64,000 bases of DNA from Fagopyrum homotropicum (Eukaryota; Streptophyta; Magnoliopsida; Caryophyllales; Polygonaceae). Position numbers and translations under genes: made by a program. Positions 46,132-57,416 of this stretch are shown here, piece by piece; position 1 is the first letter of the stretch; each line of letters opens with the position of its first letter. Below the pieces are notes generated by a model. The model had not been told where the DNA came from, did no database searches, and saw only the letters and a list, made by a program, of their open reading frames with translations. The stretch lies in contig BSWB01000007.1 of the NCBI GenBank assembly GCA_033239125.1, forward strand, positions 106,894,082 through 106,958,081. Reading direction: 5' to 3'.

Positions 46132-46617
46132 CCCAATTCATCTTGTCAATCCGTTATGTGGAGAATATTTTCAAGATGACAACGATGAGATCATCATCAA
46201 GGGTGAAGAAGCCATCAGCCATGACAATGACACCATTATGTTGTTGGCCTACAAGTTCGAACCGGCTGAACCGAGGATTGATTTTGTTTTGTCTTATACA
46301 TACTTACCGGCTTACCCTTGCTTCTTTCCAGCATGTCTCCGACGTACAATTTCACAAGCTTAGACGGCATGGTAGACAAACTCACCGGCGAGACCATCCA
46401 CATGTACTACAAGTTTAAGCCTCCCGATCCGGAGTTCGTCCTATTTATATTCAACAAGCTTGGCGGCCCCACCGTTCTTTTGAAAGACTACAAGTCCAAG
46501 CCGCCCGACTTCAACAATGGGCGTCCAGTACTGCATTTCAAGGGTCTTGTTCCTCAAGTGACTCCTTTCTTTTTTTGACGGTGAAACGAGGACGTTTCAC
46601 ATTTAAGAGGAGGAGAA
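46132..46617 (+). other. Unidentified fragment ending in a purine tract
   Basis: The sequence is unlike any Athila part here. Open stretches on the plus strand share a YKFEPAEPR...DFVLSYTYL / YKFKPPDPEFVLF pattern but fit no family I know. At the 3' end the purine run AAGAGGAGGAGAA (46605-46617) directly precedes a TGATACG terminus. This is the layout of the 3' end of an LTR element (PPT then 3' LTR). Confidence 0.4.
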
Positions 46618-47265
46618 TGATACGCCCCCGGATGGCATCGTCATCCGTGTTTCCAGCTAGAAGGACCCGCACATTTTGAAGACAGTTATTATTATTTCGG
46701 CTATTTAATATTAAGTCTTTTTATATTCGGGGCGATCTAGATCGAGGAGAAACTTCAACTACTTCTTCTTGATCGTTCGAATTGGATCAAACGTAAAATT
46801 TGGGTGGCGGAAGCATGGAAATGGATGCGGAAGCGTTTAGTTGATCCTTCAAAAGGATCCTTGAGTTTGAAGGCTTGGGTCAAAGACTAGATCCAAGATA
46901 GAACTTTAAGAGGGTGGAAGAAGATGTGATGCCTAAACCAAGTAGGAGGATTTTCCCTTCACAATACTTGGATTCAACTTAGACATGATTTTACAAATGA
47001 GCCAAGTCATCCTTATATAGTGGATGGGGGCTAACCAAAGGTTCAAAACATAAATGACAGAATTAAAGTTGGAATTAAGTTCCGGTAAACAAAAGGCCTA
47101 AAATATGAAAGGTCGGAATTTAATTCATGGAATTAAGTTCCGAAATTAAAGTTCCGAATATAAAAAGACCTATTATTAAATAGCCGAATAATAATAAATG
47201 TATTCAATATGTGCGGGTCCTTCTAGCCGGAAACACGGATGACATCGTCATCCGGGGGCGTATCA
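46618..47265 (+). repeat. LTR-like 648-bp repeat with inverted termini of about 115 bp
   Basis: Begins TGATACGCCCCCGGATG and ends in the exact inverse. The inverted match continues with few changes for about 115 bp on each side (for example CTAGAAGGACCCGCACA and its reverse complement; CGGCTATTTAATA and its reverse complement). A purine tract on its left supports a 3' LTR. The long inverted ends suggest a TIR or foldback element instead. No target duplication fits exactly (gagaa / actac). The centre (46740-47080) has a possible minus-strand TATA box (CACTATATAAGG near 47020). Confidence 0.6.
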
Positions 47266-47945
47266 ACTACCAACTACTTCCTAAGGGGTACATATATCCT
47301 TTCCAACAATAATCAGTGGCAATTAAAGCCAAATCTTAGCAGAATCAAAGAAAAAGAACCAAGTTAGGGTTTTGGATGAAATACCCAAAAATACGCAGAT
47401 TCTAGTCAACTTTTATGTTGTTTGTTGCTTGGGAACTAGTTCTCGTACTTCTCCTGTGGATTTGAATAGAAAAATCTTCGAAAATGGACTTGATTTGAGA
47501 ATTTTTGAGCAAGGGGTCACCACAGTCAAGGAGGGCAAAGAGAGGGAGGAAGGTGAGAGGAGAGAGAAATATCGAGGCCCTTTTATACCCCTCGCTGAAT
47601 TTGATTTCACCTCGGTTGAGGTGTTCTTGGACGGACCGAGGTGTCAGAGCGAGGTGGTTGTCAGACCTAGGTACCTCGGTTGACGGAGAACACCTCAATC
47701 GAGGCACTCTGATAGCATCCGAGATATGTCTAACTCAAACTCCGTCTTCTCAATTTCTCGAACGTCAGACCTTCCATGTAGCTCCTGAGTTGTAATTTCT
47801 TTTTAGAGATCACCTGATTCCTGTCTAGGAGGACACACAAAACGCAAGCAAACTATCTAAACTAAACTAGAAAGGGAAAAGAAAGCAATACATTGGATTG
47901 TCTCCCAAGAAGCGCTTGGTTTAAGGTCGCTAGTCGGACCGTACG
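47266..47945 (-). other. Spacer after pol (copy B')
   Basis: Aligns with 40190-40900 of B. B-type words lie at 47605-47720 (CACCTCGGTTGAGGTG, GGACCGAGGTG). The hairpin at the pol end is degraded (ATTGGATTGTCTCCCAAG). No gene. Confidence 0.6.
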
Positions 47946-50900
47946 TCATCCTCGAACAAGGTGCAAGCGTGCAATCTCTTCAGCCGGAACTTCCGGTTGA
48001 TATTTCTTCAACCTATGACCGTTGACCTTAAAGCTTCCGCTAGTTTCACCCTTACTTCAACTGCACCATGGGGAAAAACATTTTTCACATCGTAAGGTCC
48101 TGTCCATCTAGATTTCAACTTACTTGGAAAGAGGCGGAGGCGGGAGTTGAAGAGTAGAACAAGATCTCCTTCTTTAAGCTCCTTAGGAACGATATGTTTG
48201 TCATGCCATCTCTTTTTCTTTCTTTTTAGATTTTGGCATTCTCAAAAATGTTTAAGCACAACTCTTCCAGCTCATTAATGTCTAAAAGTCTCTTCTCTCC
48301 AGCTTCCTTGATGTCGAAATTCAGCCACTTGATTGCCCAATATGCCTTGTGCTCCAGCTCAATGGGTAGATGAAAAGACTTCCCATATACCAAATTGTAA
48401 GGGGTGGTACCAATGGAGTCTTGAATGTGGTCCTATAAGCAAAAAGAGCATCGTCCAACTTCATGGACCAATCCTTCCTTGTCCTTGAAACGGTCTTCTT
48501 CAGAATTGCCTTGATTTCTCTATTAGAGATCTCTACCTGCCCACTAGTTTGAAGGTGATAAGGGGTTGCTACCTTGTGGGTCACCCCATACTTCGATAAA
48601 ACTGCCTTGAACTTCCGGTTGTTGAAATGTATCCCTCCATCGTTGAGGATGATACGCGGTGTCCCAAAACGTGGAAAGATATTTCTATTGAAGAACTTCA
48701 CAACCACCATGACGTCATAAGTGGAAGAGTCAATGGCTTCTACCCATCTAGAAACGTAGTCAACGGCTAAGAGGATGTAGAGGCTTCTTGCGGATGATCG
48801 GAAAGGTCCCATGAAATCAACTCCCCATACATCAAAGATTCCAACTTCTTGAATATTGTTGAGTGGCATCTCATTCCTCCTAGACAGATTCCCTGTTCTT
48901 TGACATGCATCACAAGAGACAACAAAGGCTGGTACATCTTTAAATAATGTAGGCCAAAAGAAACCGGAACGTAATACCTTAGCACACGTTTTGTGAGCGC
49001 TAGCATGTCCTCCACAAGGAAGTGAGTGGCAATGCCGTATGACACTATCAGTTTCATCCTCCGGAACGCATCGTCGAAGCATCTCATCCGGACCTCTCTT
49101 GAAGAGTAGAGGTTCATTCCAATAGTAGTGACAAACGTATTTAAAGAACTTCTTCCTTTGAGCGTATGTCAATCCTGGAGGTACTTCTTGACAAACAAGA
49201 TAGTTAACAATATCAGCATACCAAGGCATATTTCCATCAGAAACTTGGCGAAGCCAATGCTCTACCAACTGTGAATGGTCATCAGAGAATGAATCATCAA
49301 TGGACAGATCGTCCTTCTCGAGGTATCTAGGGTTAGGCCGAGGTGTTGGACCGAGGAGGTCCTCAGTTGACTTCATCTCACTTGTTGTCTCGGTCGTGGT
49401 CTGAGATGATAAACCGAGGTGTTCTGTAGAGAAGGTCACATCGCTTGCTCCGGAAACCATTTCGGTCGATGTACTGGAACTGGGACCGAAACCTAATGTG
49501 CTTTTCTTCTCCTGAACGAGATCGCCAAATCCAGCTCCAAGATCTGCTTCCAAGCTTCGTACATCTGCATCACACAAAAACATCTACACCTTCCTCCATC
49601 ATACTAAAACTCAAAACTTTCTCAAGAGGTTCTTTAACTAGGATAGAGCTCACCAATTCTCGAGAATCTTCTTCATCATAGATGTTGAAGATATCATCTT
49701 CTAAAGGCTCTCCTTTTATTGTAGCCAAAAGTGCAAACTCCACATGATCGCCTCCAATGTTGAATGACTACTTGGCGTTCTTACAATCAACGTTACAACC
49801 TGATGTTGCGAGAAATGGTCTTCCGAGAATGATAGGAATGGGATAATCTACGGGAATGTCCAACACAACAAAGTCTATAGGTATATAGAAATTACCTTGC
49901 TTGACGGGAACGTCCTCCAAGATTCCAACGGGACGGGTAATGGAATGATCCGCCATGTATAACGTCATCTTCACGGGCTTAGGATTTCCAAGGCCGATCT
50001 TCTCACAAAGTGCTAGAGGAATGATGCTCACACTAGCTCCTAGATCACAAAGCGCACCATAAGTCACATCCCCAACTTAGATGGGAATGCAAAATGAACT
50101 AGGATCTCTCAACTTAGGCGGCATGTTCTCCTTCATGATTTGAATGAGCTCCGAAGATCTAGAGGTCATCCCCACTTCTCCAAAATCTTCCAGCTTTCTC
50201 TTCCTTGACAAGATCTCTTTTAGAAACTTCCCATAGACGGGCATTCCTAGGATATCATCAATGAAAGGGATGTTAATATGTATCTTATTCATAAGGTCAA
50301 GAAACTTACCAAAGTGCTTGTATAGATGTGCCCGTGCCCTAGACTGAGGGAACAAGAGTGGTGGTTTGTAAGTAGGTGGTGGGACATAAACATCAGTCTT
50401 TTCTATCACTTTTTGGGGCTCCATCTCGGTTGGCACCTCGACCGAGGTGTTCCTCGTCGGGTCGTGGTCCGACCGAGGTACTGGATCTGCAATCTTCAAT
50501 CCACTACGTGTGGTGATTGATATGACCTGCCCTTTTGGGTTATTCTCTGTCCTTCATGGAAGTTTACTAGGATCTCTTGGTGCTTCATTAGCCTTGTTGA
50601 AAACTTATTGTTTTAAGGCTTTTTGTGCCTTTGAAAACAAGTTCATAGAATTCTCCAGAGCGTTGAGCTTTATCAAAATAGCTTCCAACACATCTCGGTT
50701 GGCACTTCGACCGAGGTGTTCCTCGTCGGGTCGTGGTCCGACCGAGGTACTGGATCTGCAATCTTCAATCCACTACGTGTGGTGATTGATATGACCTGCC
50801 CTTTTGGGTTATTCTCTGTCCTTCATGGAAGTTTACCAGGATCTCTTGATGCTTCATTAGCCTTGTTGAAAACTTGTTGTTCTAAGGCTTTTTGTGCCTT

Positions 50901-52340
50901 TGAAAACAAGTTCATAGAATTCTCCAGAGCGTTGAGCTTTATCAAAATAGCTTCTAACACAACGTCCGCTTTCTCCTTGGGTTGATGGCATGAGCTTGAT
51001 GATGGCTCCTGACTCTTCAATGGAGAAGAAGAAGAAGAAGAAGAAGAAGAAGAAGAAGATGAAGGGGTTAAGAGCACTTTCAGCATGAGAATAAGGGTTA
51101 CCGAGATTTTGTTGATTTGATCTCCAATTGCTGTTGAAATTTCTGTTGTTGTTGTTGTTGTTCCTCGGCCCTTAATAGTTTCCTCTCCCCACGTATCCAA
51201 CATCTTGCTCCTTTTTAGTTTGAGCTAACAAAAGCACCTTCAATGCCTTGACTTCATTGTTGAGCGTGGTGAGTTGAGTAGCACTTGAATTAAGACTTGT
51301 ATCCGGAAAGCTAACTCGCCTCGCTCCATCTTCAAATCTTCGATGGGAGTACTTCTCCATGTGTAAAGCTTTCTTATCAATAAACTCCCAAACTTCATCA
51401 ACCGGTGTATCCATAAAAGTTCTAGCAGAAAGTGATTGGAGTTTGAATTGAGTTTCCTCCTCCAACCCCTTGAAGTAAATCTCTAGCAACTCGATCTTTG
51501 AAATCTCATGGTGAGGGCAATCCAATAAAAGGTCCTTGAACCTCTCCCATGACTTGAACAAATTTTCTTTATCCTTCATGACAAAAGCATTGATCTTGCC
51601 CCTTAATTCAACGGTTTTTGATGGGGAACGAACTTAGTAAGAAACTTCGTAGTCAACTCTTCCCACGTGTTAACTCTTCCAGCTGGAAGGGATTGATACC
51701 AAGCTAGCGCCTTGTCTTTCAAAGAGAAGTAGAAAGGCCTTATCTTATAGTGGTTGTTCTCCACTCTTGATGGTCTCAACGTCTCCATAAGAATCTCATA
51801 GTTTTGAATGTGTTGATGCAGAGATTCTCTTTCCACGCCTCCAAATTGACATTGTCGAATCATAGTTAGAACTTGAGGTCTAAGCTCATAATCATGCTCA
51901 GTTGAATCTCCTAGATTAACTCCTGGATGCCACACTTGCTGATTTGGATCCATCTTTTGACATAGGGTTTGCGGAGCTCTAACAAAAAGGTTACCTCGGT
52001 CAACCATATCCGGAAACCGAGGTGGTGGGTGTATCTCGGCCGGTGCAACTAGGGCTGGATCCTGCCTCGGTCGAGCAACTAGGTCCGGTCGAGGTAAGAT
52101 CTGGGCTCGTAGTGCGGCCATATCAGCTTGAATCTCTTCTATTCTTGCATGAGTCTCTTCTTTCTCTCACTGTAATTTTTCTTTACTGAGCCGAAGCTGT
52201 TCCAATGCATCCTTCAATTCGGCTTCAAGATCTCGATTATCTTGATCAGTCATCTTAGCTTCTTTAAATCTCCTTTTGTATGTCTTTTCTGGTTCAGGAT
52301 CGTAAGGAACGATTTCCTTTCCAGCACGAGTTCTTTGCAT
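47946..52340 (-). pseudogene. Athila gag-pol polyprotein lacking RT and RNase H (copy B')
   Basis: Start MQRTRAGKEIVPYDPEPEKT at 52340, final TGA at 47946-47948. Gag: VLTMIRQCQFGGVERES, FYFSLKDKALAWYQSLPAG (frameshift near 51605), LLLDCPHHEISKIELLEIYF. A 269-bp tandem duplication lies in the Gag-protease linker. Protease CDLGASVSIIPLALC is near 50040. The protease-RT linker (SSSTSTEMVSGASDVTFS) then runs straight into the post-RNase H linker (YLEKDDLSIDDSFSDD) near 49320, so about 2 kb with RT and RNase H is missing in an open frame. Integrase is present: CDACQRTG, GVDFMGP, LNDGGIHF, QVEISNREIK. A frameshift comes near 48400. Not autonomous. Confidence 0.85.
50423..50960. repeat. Tandem duplication, 269-bp unit (copy B')
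   Basis: 50423-50691 and 50692-50960 are near-identical, both starting ATCTCGGTTGGCAC and containing two B-type words each. 269 is not a multiple of three, so it shifts the gag-pol frame. The breakpoints lie at a word. Confidence 0.88.
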
Positions 52341-52445
52341 AGACCTAAAGAAAGATCTTGCGAAATAATTCAAGTAAAGTAATCAATAGCAACAAGGCCA
52401 GCAACCCTAAAAGACAACCAAAACCGAACTTGGTCTTGACCAAAT

Positions 52446-52462
52446 CCCCGGCAACAGCGCCA
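52446..52462 (-). promoter_or_regulatory. tRNA-Asp primer binding site, copy B'
   Basis: One mismatch (sense TGGCGCTGTTGCCGGGG), six bases from the LTR. Confidence 0.85.
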
Positions 52463-52468
52463 AAAACT

Positions 52469-54097
52469 TGTTCGCTCTCAGACGTGTGTGTATGGTGAAT
52501 GATATAGCTTTAAATTTATAACCTAAAATATAAGCCTGAAACAATATGTGAAACCGCAGTGTACGGATCAATTGTAATAACAGCAAATACTCCAGGGTCG
52601 AACACGGAACTATGGTGAAACAAAGCACGGCAATTCAGGTTGTCAATAAAAAACAAGCAACAAAGAAAAGGTATCAAAGATGATGTAATAATCAGATAAA
52701 GAGAATGCAAATTCTAGAGGTCAAAGCATCCAGTTGTGGTTCCGACTCAAGATCTCAAATGATAACGTGGACAAAGCTGAGGTTTGCAAAGGGAAGGTGT
52801 TTCTAAGGTGGGAATTGATCACCGGGTAAGTCTCACTACTCACTATCCCAAACCAAAGATCCTCTCACCGGGTAAGTCTCAAGGAACTAAGGAAAGGAAC
52901 TATAATCTCAAACCAACACACCACCTAAGGGGATAGAACTAACCTTTACCGGGTAAGTCTCACGCTAACTCTCAAAGGTAGGATGACGGCACACTCAAAC
53001 CCTAATAAAGGATAAACCTTCATTACCTAACACTCATGATCTTGGGTATACAAGCAAAGGAATCACCGGGTAAGTTTAATCCTAGGCTTGTGTATTGACT
53101 ATGAAAGGTGCAACAAGGATATGATTTGGCAAACTGAAACCTCAACTAAGGTATGGATCAGAAAAGGAATTGCCTCGCTCAGTTCATGTTCCATCTTGGT
53201 CGAGATGTTCTATGAACGGACCGAGGTGAGGTTCGGTTAAGGTATGGCTCGAGCTTTCAGGATCCACTGGGGTAAAGGCTCATTCTTTCATCGTCTTTCC
53301 CACAACTTTCAGCCAATCACCCTAGAATCGCACAAAGAACTTAGTGAATAATCATCATGATAACAATAATCAAATATATAAGAAGGGAATCAATATCCAA
53401 ACAAGAAAACCTTAAAATATAGGTCTCAACAATCACTCAATCAAACAATCAAACAAACAGCAAATTGTGTTCCTCAATCACAAACCAAAAGACAACAATC
53501 AAACAATCTAAGAAAACCTTACAACTTCCTTCAAAAGCCATCAACTTTATCTTAAAGCCAACTTCCTTCCTTCCTTGGAATATCTTCAATCTTCCAAACT
53601 AATCAGCTAAATAGCCATGCTTCCATCCAGAAAATCCATCCCAATATATAGGAAAATCACTTGCCAAAAATAAAATATCTTCATCCATGAATAAAAGATC
53701 TTATGGGTTGTGGGCCGTCCGTCTCGATCCATCCCAGCGGAGTTACCTCGGTCGAGATGGTAGTGTAGCCATCCGAGGTGATCCTCAGCTACGTGCAAAT
53801 CTCTCTAATCTGGTCCAAAATCAAACTTCTGTCCAACTTCCTTGGTTCCTAAGCCTTTCTTGTAGCTCCTCAATGTTCCATAATGTAGCTCCAATGACTC
53901 CTTAGATCCCTTAGCTCCATGTCGCTCCAAAGCGTGTTATTTTCCCTACAATTACAACAAAACTAGGTGTAGACCTCGATTCCTGCAAACGTAAACAAAA
54001 CAACATAATGATCAAGAATATACATCCATGCATGTACCTTTATGAAGATAAAACGTCCAAACCAATCCCAAAATATAGACTATAATACATGCTATCA
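52469..54097 (-). repeat. 5' LTR of copy B'
   Basis: 1629 bp, sense TGATAGCATGTATTATAGTC to GAGAGCGAACA. Similar to the LTRs of B in both conserved blocks, but with a distinct U5 end, so a diverged subfamily. B-type words at 53165-53230 and 53745-53790. Confidence 0.9.
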
Positions 54098-54234
54098 GTA
54101 ATACATGAAGCAATCACATAATTTTACGATATTAAAAATTCGTGTTTCACCCAAATTATATTAGTCATACTATGATTTGTGTGTAAAAGAAGTATTACCA
54201 CATGCATAACATGGATATGCACAATAGTATATCT

Positions 54235-54597
54235 GAATGTTCGTGATCTTGAGTGTGTCGAGTTTGATGTGTTAGAAACTGAATTTCATTGTAAATTTGA
54301 TTATTTTCAATTTGACCTTGGAATTTCAAGTGTTCTATGCTCGTAAACGGGTGTGAATGTTCGTGATCTTGAGTGTGTCGAGTTTGATGTGTTGGAAACC
54401 CTGAATTGCTTTGTAAATTAGACTATTTTCAATCTAACCTTGGAATTTCAAGTGTGCTATGCTTGTAAATGGGTGTGATGTTCGTGATCTTGAGTGTGTC
54501 GAGTTTGATGTGTTGAAACCCCTGAATTGCTTTGTAAATTTGATTATTTTCAATTTAACCCTGGAATTTCAAGTGTTATATGCTTGTAAATAGGTTC
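54235..54597. repeat. Tandem repeat, about 120-bp unit, three copies
   Basis: Units begin at about 54235, 54356 and 54476 with GATGTTCGTGATCTTGAGTG or a close variant and end near TGCTTGTAAATGGGTG. They have no relation to the Athila copies. Confidence 0.85.
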
Positions 54598-55283
54598 ATG
54601 TGTGCACGCGTGTAGATTACCCAAAGTCTATTATAAATATCAATGTTGAAGTAATTTTGTAATGTTTCAGCCGAGACTAATTTAAAACTCATGTGTTAAT
54701 TAATTGTTAGTTCCACAAAATATGTTCTTATTATTTTTCATGGCTATTAACTGTAAGCTTCTAGAACAATTTCTAAACAAAGACGGTTCGTTAATATTAC
54801 TATTGTTAATGAACCAAACCGAATTTTGTTTAAAATCACTAACCAAGTTAAATAAATCCAAAACCGTGTTTTGGATATGAACTTAACTTGAAACGACGGT
54901 CTTCTTCAGTCTTCATTAGGGTTTCGGGGAAGTAGGCGGCGGCGGCGACGAAAAGGCAAGTGACATGTCCTTCTTGGGGAAGCTCGACAGACGTGAGCAG
55001 CAAGCTAGTGGTTCTAACGAGCTTCCTCCGATAACAATGTTACTGGTGGCGGCTTCGGTTAAGCGAATATGACAGGCGTGGAGTTATCGGTTGCGAAATG
55101 GAGGTGGTGGCTTCCTCTGATGATAGTGGCTTCATGTTAGGCGTAGAGAAAAGGGATGACTTCCTCCGGCGAATGTGGCAAGCATAGAGAAAGGGAAACA
55201 GTGAAACACTAGAGATTAGAGAGGTATTTCCCCGCCGTTAGTTTGACGCGACATGAGGCTCAACTGAAGAAGCAAACCAAGAA
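54598..55283. other. Spacer before the RING pseudogene
   Basis: AT-rich, then a GGCGGCGGCGGCGACG stretch near 54940 after AGGGTTTCGG, which resembles a plant 5' UTR. Only a 36-codon ORF follows. It may be the decayed leader of the gene at 55284. Confidence 0.4.
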
Positions 55284-55800
55284 ATGGAGATCAACCTACT
55301 TGTTATGTTCATAATCATCATACTCGCCGTCCTTTTCTTCATCTTTGGCCATCTCGTTAGGCTGCTCGCAAAAATCCAAAGTCATCCTCCCTGGAGATTG
55401 GTTCCTCCGATGATATCTAGAGACAACTTCAAAAACTCTTCAATTTGCACGATGTTGGTCTAGATCAAGCCTTCATTGACTCCCTTTCGTTGTTCTTGTA
55501 TGAGCAGATGGTGGGGCCTAAAGATTCGTTAGATTGCACATTTTGTCTTAGTGAGTTGTAAGATAAGGATAAGCTTAGTTTGCTCCCAAGTTGTTGCCAT
55601 GCTTTTCATATGAGTTGTATTGATACTTGATTGGTGTCTAGTAATTTAAATGCAAGGAATTATGTGTTTGAGAAGACTAATTTGATAGTGACATTGTGTC
55701 CTAATCGTGATGAGAGTTTTGATTTGGAAGAGAAGAAATTGAAGAAAGAAGGATGACGATATAGATGGTGGCTCATACAAGTGGGTTCATATAAGTTCAA
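55284..55800 (+). pseudogene. ATL-type RING-H2 E3 ubiquitin ligase, degenerate
   Basis: ATG at 55284 opens a hydrophobic N-terminal helix (NLLVMFIIIILAVLFFIFGHL), typical of membrane-bound ATL ligases. After a frameshift near 55425 the conserved segment LFNLHDVGLDQAFIDSL leads to a RING-H2 start (CTFCLSEL, then CCHAFHMSCIDT). TAA at 55559-55561 cuts the finger, and TGA at 55628-55630 replaces the Trp of the DTWL motif. The last two zinc ligands (CPLC) are gone. It resembles the ATL13/ATL46 branch by the GLDQAFIDSLSLF segment. In life such proteins pass ubiquitin from an E2 to substrates at membranes. Confidence 0.75.
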
Positions 55801-56750
55801 TAACAAAACGTATTTAGGTTCATAAAACTATTTTTTATACAAAAAAAAAACCGATTCGGTTTTCTTATTCTATTTTTATAAACTGTACTATTTAGAGAAA
55901 AAATACTAAAATAATGAAAAGTGGGCTCATTGACGATAAAACATACGGAATTGGTAGGGGTTTTAAACACTAACGGAATGTATATAATGGGGGTTTTTAT
56001 GTAATTAGGTATTTAGCGGGTGATTAAGTGCAATTGATCCCATTTAACGGGTGATTTTCGTAAATCATGATACAAAGTCACATCACACTAAAAACAAAAG
56101 TTACAACCCAAATTTACCGTAAATCATAAATACCGCTCCATGATAGCATATGGCGTAAACATAAGTTAACCACATTGACAACCAACTTAGAATTTGTTTT
56201 TCCACATTAACTTCCAATGTGAAAATGATATAGCCATACTAACTCCCAGCATGGAAATATTATTTCATAATGACTTTTAAGTAAAAATATTGTTTTCACA
56301 TTGGCTCCTAATTTGAGTTAGACTCAACGTGTTCGATATTTATATATATTAAATTTTCTCGATTGTGCATTTTAATTGTCTATCACCCAAATTTGTTTTA
56401 AAATAACACCAGTTCATACATTCCTAACACGATTGAAGCTTTCACTCATAATAATAACTCAAAATTAATTCAACTAAGCCATATTTATCGATCTTTATTT
56501 TGCAAATTGGCTTGATTTTGATTGTTTTTTTTTTTAAAATGTAGATGCCATTTAAGCTAGACTTGAGTCCTAAACCTAAACCGGGAAAAAACAAACCGTC
56601 CGGTTTGCTAGACGGTTTGTAAGAAAATAAAAATAAAATAATTTTTTTGGCAAACCGGAACCGCCTGTTTAAGGATCAAACCGACAGTTTGGTCCCTTTA
56701 AAAATTAAAAAAAATAAAAAATTAACCAAACCGGCGGTTAAATGAATATG
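55801..56750. other. AT-rich spacer
   Basis: No gene seen. Imperfect repeats of an AACCGG / CCGGTTTG type lie at 56576-56735 (including the inverted pair AACCGTC...GACGGTT). Confidence 0.4.
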
Positions 56751-57360
56751 ATGGTTGAAGAAGAAAGATACACAAGCTTACAAAGGAAAACATCTTTACA
56801 TCCTCAAGCAACATAATAATCTTCATTCGTTGTTTTTCTTTCTCTCATTCACGCAATAGCTTTATTCGCTTAGAGAGAGAAAACACTAGAGCTCCATTGG
56901 AAGATTTAAATAGTGTTATACTAGTGTGTGTTACTCTGCGAAGTAACTAGGCTATTATGGTTAGGTTAAGAGTTGGAGCTAGATTGTAGCATTGGCTACA
57001 ATGAGAGAAGAAGGGGATTTCTTCTAGTTTGTATCTAGGACTCTTTGAAGCTGATAATAGATAGTTAGATCCTACGGATATACCCTGGGACGGAGAGTAG
57101 GCTATTTAGAGTCGAACTTCGTAAACATATCCTCGTGTCAATCTTTTCAATTCCGCACTATATATACTTTACTGTGACTAACTTTGTTTTGTAGGAACAA
57201 GAAGTCAAGGCCCTTGAAATAGAGTTTCAAAGCCCTTGAAATCAAAGTTTCACTAGAAGCACAGATTGACATCAAGGCCCTTGAAAGTAGTTTCAAGGCC
57301 TTGAGATTTGGTTTGTGAAAAGTTCTCATACTCTATTCAACCCCCCTTCTAGAGTATTAT
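56751..57360 (+). mobile_element. Possible Ty1/copia LTR/leader remnant
   Basis: The run GCATTGGCTACAATGAGAG, TACCCTGGGACG, AGGCTATTTAGAGTCGAAC and later TATTCAACCCCCCTTCTAGA has the wording of R-U5 and leader regions of plant copia elements. No primer site, gag or boundary pair is visible. Repeats of CAAGGCCCTTGAAA lie at 57205-57310. Weak call by recollection of the family style. Confidence 0.3.
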
Positions 57361-57416
57361 TTATCTTATTTATAACATCTACCGGTTCTTCACCTTGCAC
57401 CGATGGGGACTAGGTC

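Larger units (their letters stand above)
47266..54097 (-). mobile_element. Athila retrotransposon, copy B' (3'-truncated)
   Basis: Same family as B (word CCTCGGTCGAGG) but a separate insertion with its own 5' LTR (52469-54097). Present: LTR, PBS, gag, protease, integrase, and the spacer after pol. Missing: RT/RNase H (internal deletion) and everything beyond 47266 (ORF-1, 3' noncoding part, 3' LTR). The break coincides exactly with the end of the inverted-terminus repeat. The five bases past the LTR are gtaat. Confidence 0.85.

Noticed and set aside
46618..47265. Simple MITE
   Set aside because: No target duplication fits and a purine tract abuts the left end; left as LTR-like with long inverted termini until other copies are seen.
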